Positions 1 to 5,349 of a stretch of DNA of 6,296 nucleotides are shown here, in pieces. Source of the stretch: Verrucomicrobiota bacterium. Its GTDB lineage: Bacteria; Verrucomicrobiota; Verrucomicrobiia; Limisphaerales; UBA11358. Under the pieces are notes generated by a model. It made no database searches. It was given only the letters and a program-made list of their open reading frames with translations, and had not been told where the DNA came from. The stretch is from assembly GCA_026225155.1 (NCBI GenBank), contig JAMFSG010000175.1, forward strand, positions 1-6,296. The letters are read 5' to 3'. Both the position numbers and the translations under genes were made by a program. Each line of letters starts with the position of its first letter. Within the stretch, counting starts at the first letter, position 1.

Positions 1-57
1 GAGAAACGGCAAAATTGCCAGGGCGGCTATAAAAAAATATTGGTGTTGGATTTTCAT
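1..57 (-). CDS. N-terminus of an exported protein (partial)
   Basis: Nineteen codons are visible before the window edge, reading MKIQHQYFFIAALAILPFL. A short polar, mildly basic start is followed by a long hydrophobic run, which is the shape of a Sec signal peptide; the cleavage site lies outside the window. The start is supported by a GGAG ribosome-binding site (complement of 63-66) five bases upstream of the ATG. The gene is transcribed divergently from the efflux operon. That position would suit an outer-membrane channel of the TolC type serving the pump, but nothing in these 19 residues distinguishes that from any other exported protein. The function is unknown. Confidence 0.6.
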   Translation of the reverse strand, partial: MKIQHQYFFIAALAILPFL

Positions 58-132
58 AAATGCTCCATGTCCGTTGAATCGAAACCTGCGCCAGCCTAAA
101 CGTTCGCGCGCAAGTTTCAAGCATGGTTTGGG

Positions 133-164
133 AAGGATGCCGTGTCAGCGTCCTTTGATTTTTT
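133..164 (+). terminator. Weak terminator-like hairpin in the divergent spacer
   Basis: AAGGATGC (133-140) pairs with GCGTCCTT (148-155) through eight base pairs including one G-T, closing a seven-base loop. TGA and then six T residues (159-164) follow shortly after. The shape resembles an intrinsic terminator read on the plus strand, but no plus-strand gene is visible before it. It could instead be an operator or be accidental. Confidence 0.25.
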
Positions 165-221
165 GAATGCCGCAATGATTTTAGGGGCGGCGACACGTCG
201 TCCGTCCCACGATTAAAATTC

Positions 222-269
222 TTGTCGGACACTAAATTCAAACAAGAAATTAAAACAGTTGTTTGACAC
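222..269. promoter_or_regulatory. Pair of operator-like direct repeats TTGTNNGACAC
   Basis: TTGTCGGACAC (222-232) and TTGTTTGACAC (259-269) match at 9 of 11 positions, with starts 37 bp apart. The first contains the perfect odd palindrome TGTC-G-GACA (223-231). The second overlaps the -35 hexamer of the candidate emrA promoter. Short palindromic sites overlapping a -35 box are typical for repressors of efflux pumps (TetR and MarR families). No regulator gene is visible in the window, so the binding protein is unknown. Confidence 0.35.
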
Positions 270-291
270 GCGGCGGAAGTTGATTTATTTT
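263..291 (+). promoter_or_regulatory. Candidate sigma-70 promoter of the emrAB operon
   Basis: A perfect TTGACA (263-268) is followed after exactly 17 bases by TATTTT (286-291), which matches the -10 consensus at four of six positions. Transcription would start near 298 and leave a leader of about 70 nt. An alternative -10, TTTATT at 284-289, has a 15-base spacer. The orientation and position suit the emrAB genes. It is predicted by eye only. Confidence 0.5.
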
Positions 292-299
292 CGTCTTCA

Positions 300-338
300 G
301 TTTTGCGGGCGAACGGATTTTTCCCGTCGCGGCAAAAC
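300..338 (+). promoter_or_regulatory. Hairpin in the emrA leader
   Basis: GTTTTGC (300-306) pairs perfectly with GCAAAAC (332-338). Further inside, GCG (309-311) pairs with CGC (328-330) and ACGG (313-316) with CCGT (324-327), giving an interrupted stem with a small internal loop and one bulge. If the predicted promoter is used, this stem forms at the very 5' end of the mRNA. It could stabilise the transcript or act in regulation; neither can be shown here. Confidence 0.3.
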
Positions 339-341
339 AAA

Positions 342-371
342 ATGATTTTCAAACCGCAGGAAAAATTATGA
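342..371 (+). other. Nine-codon upstream ORF overlapping the emrA start
   Basis: An ATG at 342 opens a short frame reading MIFKPQEKL, whose TGA stop (369-371) overlaps the emrA ATG (368-370) in an ATGA arrangement. The emrA ribosome-binding site lies within this frame. There is no good ribosome-binding site before the ATG at 342, so translation is doubtful. If translated, it would couple to emrA. It may be chance. Confidence 0.2.
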
Positions 372-1642
372 GCGAAAACCCGTCCACCAATCAAAATCCG
401 CCGACTGCGCCTGCACCAGCAACGCCAGCCGCCGCGCCTGCGCCTGCGCCGAAAGACAATGGCAAAACGCGCGCCAAATTATCTTCGCCGCTGTTTTTCG
501 TGATTGCGACGGTCGTGCTCGCGGTGATTTTATTTGTCGCACTCGTTTATTTTGTGGACGCGATGACGCATGAATCCACGGATGACGCGTTCATCGCGGG
601 ACATGTCGTTTCCATCGCGCCGCGCATCGCGGGACAAGTCGCGGTCGTCCATGTTTTGGATAATCAAATTGTCCACTCGAATGATTTGCTGGTGGAAATT
701 GATCCGTCGGATTACGCGACGGCACTGGCGCAAAAACAGGCGTCGGCGGAATCGGAAAATTCCAGCTATCAGGCGGCGATCGCGGGTTACAAATTGATGG
801 GCGTAAAAGTGGAAACGGCCAAAGCTGACGCGCTCAGTTCCAAGGCGGATGTCGCGGCGGCGGAATCCACGGAAGTGCAGGCCAAGGCGGATTTTGAACG
901 CGCCCAGACGTTGCGCAAAGACCAGACGATTTCCGCGCAGGAATTTGACCAGGCCAAAGCGACGGTGGACAAAGCGGAAGCCGATTTGAATTCGGCGAAA
1001 CAAAAAGCCGCGTCCGACGAATCCAAAGTCAACGAAGCCAGCGCGCAAAAAGACGCGGCGTGGGCGGAAGCGGGTTCCGTGCTCGCGAAATATAACCAAT
1101 CGAAAACGGACGTGGACGCGGCGAATCTGAATTTGTCCTACGCGAAAATTTTTGCGCCGGGCGACGGACGCGTGACGCGCAAGCAGGTTGAAGTCGGTGA
1201 TTATTTGCAAACCGGCCAGCAAATTTTGTCGCTCGTGCCAACGGAAGTTTGGGTCACGGCGAACTTCAAGGAATCGCAACTGGAAAAAATGGCGTCGAAC
1301 CAGCCGGTGCTCGTCGAGATTGACGCGCTCGGCGGCAAAAAATTTCGCGCTCATCTAGACAGCGTGCAAGCCGGCAGCGGCGCGCAATTCAGTTTGTTGC
1401 CGCCGGAAAACGCGACGGGCAATTTCGTGAAAGTCGTCCAACGTGTGCCGGTGAAAATCATTTTCGACGAAGCGTTGCCCGCCGACCACACGATTGGCCC
1501 CGGACTTTCCGTGACACCGAGCGTGCAAGTCAGTTCGTTCACGCTGCCGGCTTTTGTGCTCGCGATCGCGGCGATTGTTCTGGCGCTGATTATCGTGATT
1601 TTGTTCCGGTTGATTTTGGGCCGGAAATCGAACGGCAAGTAA
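368..1642 (+). CDS. emrA: EmrA/HlyD-type membrane fusion protein of a multidrug efflux pump
   Basis: This is the periplasmic adaptor that links an inner-membrane MFS pump to an outer-membrane channel. Residues 1-33 are a Pro/Ala-rich cytoplasmic tail and 41-63 a transmembrane anchor. ESTDDAFIAGHVVSIAPRIAG (69-89) begins the lipoyl-like half-motif. Residues 120-255 are an Ala/Glu/Lys-rich coiled-coil hairpin. The second lipoyl half is LNLSYAKIFAPGDGRV (254-269). The family-typical GSGAQFSLLPPENATGNFVK lies at 336-355, followed by VQRVPVKI in the beta-barrel part. The start is supported by AGGA (358-361) six bases before the ATG. The oddity is residues 393-417, a second strongly hydrophobic segment followed by GRKSNGK; E. 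coli EmrA ends soon after the motif resembling GLSVTPSV (379-386). The stop is four bases from emrB, so the two are one operon. The substrate cannot be read from sequence. Confidence 0.93.
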   Translation: MSENPSTNQNPPTAPAPATPAAAPAPAPKDNGKTRAKLSSPLFFVIATVVLAVILFVALVYFVDAMTHESTDDAFIAGHVVSIAPRIAGQVAVVHVLDNQIVHSNDLLVEIDPSDYATALAQKQASAESENSSYQAAIAGYKLMGVKVETAKADALSSKADVAAAESTEVQAKADFERAQTLRKDQTISAQEFDQAKATVDKAEADLNSAKQKAASDESKVNEASAQKDAAWAEAGSVLAKYNQSKTDVDAANLNLSYAKIFAPGDGRVTRKQVEVGDYLQTGQQILSLVPTEVWVTANFKESQLEKMASNQPVLVEIDALGGKKFRAHLDSVQAGSGAQFSLLPPENATGNFVKVVQRVPVKIIFDEALPADHTIGPGLSVTPSVQVSSFTLPAFVLAIAAIVLALIIVILFRLILGRKSNGK

Positions 1643-1646
1643 TTTC

Positions 1647-3218
1647 ATGCCCGACGCTCCCCAACAAACTTGGCGCCCGAGCCACAATCCGTGGCTCATC
1701 ACGATCAGCGTGATGATGGCGGTGTTCATGGAAGTGCTCGACACGTCCATCGCAAACATCGCGCTGCCGCACATCGCCGGCAGTTTATCGGCGACGACGG
1801 ACGAAGCGACGTGGGTGCTGACCAGTTATCTCGTGGCAAACGCCATTATTTTGCCGATGACCGGCTGGCTGGGAAATTATTTCGGGCGCAAAAAAGTTCT
1901 CATCTCGTGCATCATCATGTTCACGATCGCGTCGGCGTTGTGCGGACTCGCGTGGAGTTTGCCGACTTTGATCATCGCGCGAATTTTGCAAGGCGCGGGC
2001 GGCGGCGCGATGGTTCCGATTGCACAAGCGATCATGCTTGAAAGTTTTCCGCCGCAAAAACGCGGACAGGCGATGGCGGTTTTTGCGATGGGCGTGGTCG
2101 TCGCGCCGATTCTTGGCCCGACGGTCGGCGGCTGGATCACGGATAATTATTCCTGGCGCTGGATTTTTTACATCAATCTGCCGGTCGGCATCGCAGCGGC
2201 GATGATGTCGTCGTGGGCGGTGGAAGATCCGCCGTATATCAAGCGCGACGTGAAAGCGGCGATTGATTTCGTCGGCTTCGGTTTGCTCGCGGTCTGGCTC
2301 GCGACGTTGCAGATCATTTTGGACAAAGGCCAGGAAGCTGATTGGTTCAGCGCGCATTGGATCTGCTGGTTCGCCGCGATCTCCGTTTTGTCGCTGATCA
2401 GTTTCATCGCGTGGGAATTTTACACGGAACATCCGCTGGTGGATTTGCGCGTTTTCAAAAATCGTAATTTTGCCGTCGGCGTCATCTTGATGACTTCGCT
2501 CGGTGCCATTCTTTACGGCACGACCGCGCAACTGCCGTTATTTCTGCAAACGCTGATGGGTTATCCCGCGTTGCAAAGTGGTTACGCGATGAGCCCGCGC
2601 GGCATCGCGGCGTTTCTCACCACGCTCGTCGTCGGCCGGCTCGTCGGAAAAATTCCGATGCGCTGGATGCTGTGCTTCGGCTTCGCCATGCTCGCGACGT
2701 CGTCGTTCATGTTGAGCCATATCAACCTGCAAGTCAGCCAGCTTACCGTCATCTGGCCGAGCGTCATCAACGGCATCGCCATCAGTTTTATTTTCGTGCC
2801 GCTGACGACGATCACGATGAGCCAGCTCGCGCAGCAACAAATCGGCAACGCCAGCGGACTTTACAATCTCATGCGCAACCTTGGCGGCAGCATCGGCATC
2901 GCGTTCGTGACCACGATGCTCGCGCGCGGGGCGCAAGTGCATCAGGCGCTCATGGTCGGGCATTTGACGCCCGCCGATCCTGCGTTCGTGCAACGGCTCG
3001 CCGCCACCAAAAATGTTTTCGCGCGACAAACCGATCCCGCCACCGCCACCACGCAAGCCTATGCCAGCATTTACAACACGCTCGACCAACAGGCGCACCT
3101 GTGGGCGTTCGTGGATGTTTTTGTGTTGTTCGGCGCGCTGGCCATTTGTGGCATCCCGCTGATTTTTCTGTTCAAAGCCGTAAAAAGCGCGCCAAAACCG
3201 CCAGCTGGAGCACATTAA
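1647..3218 (+). CDS. emrB: EmrB-type MFS multidrug efflux transporter (DHA2, 14-TM)
   Basis: This is a proton-driven inner-membrane antiporter, the pump partner of the preceding membrane fusion protein. Its 523 residues are close to the usual length of the 14-helix DHA2 family. Visible motifs are LDTSIANIALP (31-41, motif D1), GWLGNYFGRKK (73-83, motif A in the loop between TM2 and TM3), ARILQGAGGG (111-120, motif B with its Arg112), GPTVGGWI (157-164, antiporter motif C) and the EmrB-like SWRWIFYINLPVG (169-181). NASGLYNLMRNLGGSIG (401-417) is the conserved segment of the second half. Residues 427-485 form the large periplasmic loop before the last helix (487-509). No clear ribosome-binding site precedes the ATG; the four-base gap to emrA suggests translational coupling. 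Candidate substrates in the family include hydrophobic drugs, uncouplers and organic acids. Confidence 0.95.
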   Translation: MPDAPQQTWRPSHNPWLITISVMMAVFMEVLDTSIANIALPHIAGSLSATTDEATWVLTSYLVANAIILPMTGWLGNYFGRKKVLISCIIMFTIASALCGLAWSLPTLIIARILQGAGGGAMVPIAQAIMLESFPPQKRGQAMAVFAMGVVVAPILGPTVGGWITDNYSWRWIFYINLPVGIAAAMMSSWAVEDPPYIKRDVKAAIDFVGFGLLAVWLATLQIILDKGQEADWFSAHWICWFAAISVLSLISFIAWEFYTEHPLVDLRVFKNRNFAVGVILMTSLGAILYGTTAQLPLFLQTLMGYPALQSGYAMSPRGIAAFLTTLVVGRLVGKIPMRWMLCFGFAMLATSSFMLSHINLQVSQLTVIWPSVINGIAISFIFVPLTTITMSQLAQQQIGNASGLYNLMRNLGGSIGIAFVTTMLARGAQVHQALMVGHLTPADPAFVQRLAATKNVFARQTDPATATTQAYASIYNTLDQQAHLWAFVDVFVLFGALAICGIPLIFLFKAVKSAPKPPAGAH

Positions 3219-3273
3219 ATTCTTCCAAAAAGATTGAAACAATTTAGCCTGTCCAACGTCTAAAGACTCGAAT
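3219..3273 (+). other. Short spacer between emrB and the lipoprotein gene
   Basis: These 55 AT-rich bases hold no hairpin or T-run that would end the emrAB transcript, so read-through into the lipoprotein gene is likely. No clear ribosome-binding site precedes the lipoprotein ATG; only AGAC at 3265-3268 is weakly purine-rich. Confidence 0.4.
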
Positions 3274-3693
3274 ATGAAACATTCAATTTTAATCAAAACT
3301 GCTTTAATTAGTGCTGCGATTCCGCTGTTCGCGGGTTGCGTGGAACGCCAGGTCGTCTATCGCGACCGACCGGTTTACGTCACCCAACCACCGCCGCCGA
3401 ATGCGCCGCCACCACAAGCCTACGTTGCGCCAGCATCGCCAGCCCCGCCGGCGCAAGGCCAAGTTGTTGACGTTGATCCCGGCCCGCCGCCCGCGCCGCA
3501 AGTCGAAGTCATTCCCGTCGCGCCTGATCCGACTTATGTTTGGGTTGGTGGCAGCTATGGCTGGTATGGCGGACGCTGGGTTTGGGGACCGGGACATTGG
3601 GGTCCGCGTCCGCATCCCGGAGCTGTCTGGGTTCGTCCCGGCTGGGGCCATCGCGGCGGCCATCGCGTCTGGGTCGGCGGCTACTGGCGCTGA
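3274..3693 (+). CDS. Small Trp/Gly-rich lipoprotein with WxxGxW-type repeats
   Basis: A 139-residue envelope protein of unknown function. Residues 1-21 are a lipoprotein signal peptide with Lys2, His3 and Lys8, a hydrophobic core and the lipobox LFAGC, so Cys22 would be lipidated after cleavage. Val23 is not an inner-membrane retention residue, which favours the outer membrane. Residues 36-85 are very rich in Pro, Ala and Val, a likely extended stalk. The C-terminus (about 88-139) is made of Trp, Gly, His and Arg patches such as YVWVGGSYGW, GRWVWGPGHWG and VWVGGYWR. These fit the WxxGxW/YXWGXW repeat class, a common but functionally uncharacterised envelope motif. It lies 55 bases after emrB, with no terminator between and one just downstream, so it is probably the last gene of that transcript. 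A role with the pump is not implied by sequence. Confidence 0.8.
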   Translation: MKHSILIKTALISAAIPLFAGCVERQVVYRDRPVYVTQPPPPNAPPPQAYVAPASPAPPAQGQVVDVDPGPPPAPQVEVIPVAPDPTYVWVGGSYGWYGGRWVWGPGHWGPRPHPGAVWVRPGWGHRGGHRVWVGGYWR

Positions 3694-3696
3694 AAT

Positions 3697-5235
3697 TTAT
3701 TCCTGAATTCTCGCAAGCGCGTCCGCGACAATTTCGCGGGCGCGCTTTTCCGTTGCCGCTTCCGAATAACAACGAAATTCCGGCGCGTTGCCCGATGGAC
3801 GCAAGTGGATGATTTCTTCGTTTGCAAAAACAATCCGCAATCCATCCGTGCGATTCAAACTCGCGACCTGCCCGCAAATTTCGCCGAACATTTTTTCAAT
3901 CGCAATTTTATCCGCCGCTTCGGAACCGGAATTGAACTTCGCCAAAATCGCCGCGCTCTTTTCCGTCGCAAAATTTTTGATGCGGTCGCTCGCCGTGAAC
4001 CGCGCGGGCAATGTTGCCGCCAGTTCGGAAATTTTTTTGTTTTGCGATTTGGCCAGCAGCAAAATTCCGAGCATCACGATCACCGCGTCACGCGTCGGCA
4101 GCGCGCGCAAAACTTTGCCATCGCGTTCAATATCCGAGTTCAGCAAAAATCCGCCGTTCGCTTCGTAGCCAACGACGCGTTTTGCGCCCGCCGCTGAAGC
4201 CTGAATCATCGAAGCCACCACAAACGGCGAGCCGATTTTCGTCCGGCGGATTTCCTTGAACCAGCCGCATTTTTCCACCGCCGTGTTGCAACTCACCGGC
4301 GCACTGATGGAATCCGCGCCTAAAAATTTGGCGCACAAAATTCCCGCGATGTCGCCGCGCAACCAGTTGCCATTTTCATCGCTGACCAGCGGACGATCGC
4401 TGTCGCCGTCGGCGGAAACCAACGCATCAAATTTTCCTGTCGCCGCCCAATCGTGCGCGAGTTTCACGTCTACATCGCGGATCGCTTCCGTGTCCACTGG
4501 AATAAATTTGTCCGAGCGACCGAGCGGCGTGACTTCCGCGCCGAGGTGCGAAAAGATTTTCACCAGCACATCGCGCCCGACGGCGGAATGTTGATAAACG
4601 CCAATGCGCACGCCGTGCAACACATCATGCGCAAAAAAATTCAGATAACGCATCGCATAATTTTCACCGGCGACTGGAGAATAACGTGCTGCCGACATCT
4701 TGTCGGCAGATGAACGCGCGGCTTGCAACTGGACCGCCGGCGAGACGCCGGCGGCACGTTGGATAAAATTTCCATCCGCAGCAAAAAGCGCATCATCCAA
4801 TTCCACAACCTGCCCGCTCATGCCGCGCTCGTCGTCCTTCAAAACTTCGCCGGTCGGCTTGTTGAATTTGATGCCATTGCGGTCGTCAGGAATATGGCTG
4901 CCCGTAACCATGATGGACGGAATTTTATTTTCAAAACCAAACAGCGCGACGGCGGGCGACGGAACTTTTCCGCAATTCACCGCGCGATAACCCATGTCGT
5001 CAGCCGCGCGGCAAACTGCCTCCATCACGCGGTCGCTGCTCGGACGAAAATCACCGCCGACCGCGACTTGCTCGCCCGCGCGTTTCAGTTCGCCGATGCT
5101 TTCGAGGTATTGCAAAAAACCTTTCGCGTAAGCGTAGCAAACCGAATCCGTCATCGCCGTCGCCAGCCCGCGCGCGCCGCTCGTGCCAAACGCAACGCCG
5201 CTTTTAATCATCAAGTCTTGAATAGAAATTCTCAT
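3697..5235 (-). CDS. Phosphohexomutase, phosphomannomutase type (alpha-D-phosphohexomutase family)
   Basis: This cytoplasmic enzyme interconverts hexose 6-phosphate and 1-phosphate, most likely mannose and/or glucose, supplying sugar nucleotides for envelope glycans. All four active-site segments are present: VTGSHIPDD (110-118) with phospho-Ser113, ADGDSDRP (275-282) binding Mg, the sugar-recognition loop GYEANGGF (356-363), and the phosphate-binding RPSGNAPEFRCY (479-490). FGTSGARG (16-23) is the usual N-terminal motif. The SHIP and GNAPE variants mark a phosphomannomutase-like subfamily rather than GlmM, so no gene symbol is assigned. The start at 5235 is kept because residues ISIQDLMIKSG look like the family N-terminus, although AAGAGG lies only one base from the ATG. 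Residues 159-185 are encoded by an inserted repeat; without it the protein would have 486 residues. The stop is three bases from the convergent lipoprotein stop. Confidence 0.88.
   Translation of the reverse strand: MRISIQDLMIKSGVAFGTSGARGLATAMTDSVCYAYAKGFLQYLESIGELKRAGEQVAVGGDFRPSSDRVMEAVCRAADDMGYRAVNCGKVPSPAVALFGFENKIPSIMVTGSHIPDDRNGIKFNKPTGEVLKDDERGMSGQVVELDDALFAADGNFIQRAAGVSPAVQLQAARSSADKMSAARYSPVAGENYAMRYLNFFAHDVLHGVRIGVYQHSAVGRDVLVKIFSHLGAEVTPLGRSDKFIPVDTEAIRDVDVKLAHDWAATGKFDALVSADGDSDRPLVSDENGNWLRGDIAGILCAKFLGADSISAPVSCNTAVEKCGWFKEIRRTKIGSPFVVASMIQASAAGAKRVVGYEANGGFLLNSDIERDGKVLRALPTRDAVIVMLGILLLAKSQNKKISELAATLPARFTASDRIKNFATEKSAAILAKFNSGSEAADKIAIEKMFGEICGQVASLNRTDGLRIVFANEEIIHLRPSGNAPEFRCYSEAATEKRAREIVADALARIQE
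3715..3749 (+). terminator. Intrinsic terminator of the plus-strand operon, inside the 3' end of the mutase gene
   Basis: Bases 3715-3728 pair with 3734-3747 in a 14-bp stem (one G-T pair at 3722/3740) around the loop CAATT, and T residues run through 3749. The stem is very GC-rich (GCGCG and CCGCGA on the left arm). It begins 21 bases after the lipoprotein stop, and the T-run is only on the plus-strand side, so it serves the lipoprotein/emrAB transcript. It lies within the last codons of the mutase gene on the opposite strand. Confidence 0.6.
4683..4760. repeat. 78-bp palindromic element inserted in frame in the mutase gene
   Basis: The element is built symmetrically. AACGTG (4683-4688) and CACGTT (4755-4760) are inverted ends. 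Inside each end lies a perfect 9-3-9 hairpin: arms CTGCCGACA/TGTCGGCAG at 4689-4709 and arms CCGCCGGCG/CGCCGGCGG at 4734-4754. A 24-bp spacer (4710-4733) separates them, so the order is 6-21-24-21-6. Its length is 26 codons exactly, so the host frame is kept. On the mutase strand it encodes residues about 159-185, including AAGVSPAV and SADKMSAAR. It lies between the first and second domains, where a tail of extra residues should be tolerated. No clear target duplication flanks it. I recall similar peptides scattered through verrucomicrobial proteins, which is unverified here. Confidence 0.75.
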
Positions 5236-5349
5236 GCCTCTTAAAATTTTCGAGCAACCAAGCTAACGCATCCGCAAAAACGAAGGAATCATTTTTAATT
5301 ACGCGGATAAATTCCTTTGCGCCTTTGCGCCTTTGCGTGAAAATAAATC
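5236..5349. other. Divergent spacer between the mutase gene and addB
   Basis: These 114 bases must hold both promoters. AAGGAAT (5283-5289) and ATTCCTT (5311-5317) form a 7-bp inverted repeat 21 bases apart, and the second arm runs into the 8-bp tandem repeat. I see no consensus promoter that I can defend on either strand. A TAA (5344-5346) in the addB frame fixes its upstream limit. Confidence 0.5.
5314..5337. repeat. Three tandem copies of CCTTTGCG
   Basis: Three exact copies of the 8-mer CCTTTGCG (complement CGCAAAGG) stand 12 bases before the addB GTG. Read on the minus strand they give peptides such as AKAQRRKG in every frame. I remember this as a common spurious translation of a dispersed intergenic repeat in several bacterial phyla; this is from memory only. 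Confidence 0.8.

Larger units (their letters stand above)
58..367. other. Divergent intergenic regulatory region
   Basis: These 310 bases separate the divergent exported-protein gene from emrA. No protein gene of convincing length is present. The part from about 211 to 300 is clearly more AT-rich than the flanking genes. The pentamer GACAC or its complement GTGTC occurs at 142-146, 192-196, 228-232 and 265-269. A plus-strand promoter, a pair of direct repeats, two hairpins and a very short upstream ORF are listed separately. I found no convincing minus-strand promoter for the gene starting at 57. Confidence 0.7.

Noticed and set aside
138..222. Tiny ORFs of 9 and 13 codons in the divergent spacer
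   Set aside because: They lack well-placed ribosome-binding sites and lie upstream of the best promoter, so chance is the simplest explanation.
530..1354. Long open frame on the minus strand opposite emrA
   Set aside because: It is the antisense shadow of a clear HlyD/EmrA gene. Its translation is an Arg/Phe-rich sequence without domain logic, a usual result of GC-biased codons.
1785..2531. Long minus-strand open frame opposite emrB
   Set aside because: Extremely Arg/Asp/His-rich translation typical of antisense frames; emrB on the other strand has all family motifs.
3234..3264. Possible separate promoter for the lipoprotein gene (TTGAAA and TCTAAA)
   Set aside because: The spacer is 19 bases, the -10 matches at four of six positions, and the start site would be almost on the ATG.
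2538..3296. Minus-strand open frame over the emrB 3' half and into the lipoprotein gene
   Set aside because: Low-complexity charged translation, no recognisable motif, and it overlaps two supported genes.
3805..4197. Plus-strand open frame opposite the mutase gene
   Set aside because: Shadow of the mutase, which has all four catalytic motifs on the minus strand.
4671..4770. Target-site duplication around the 78-bp element
   Set aside because: Flanks GGAGAAT and GGATAAA share only a few bases, which is not a convincing duplication.
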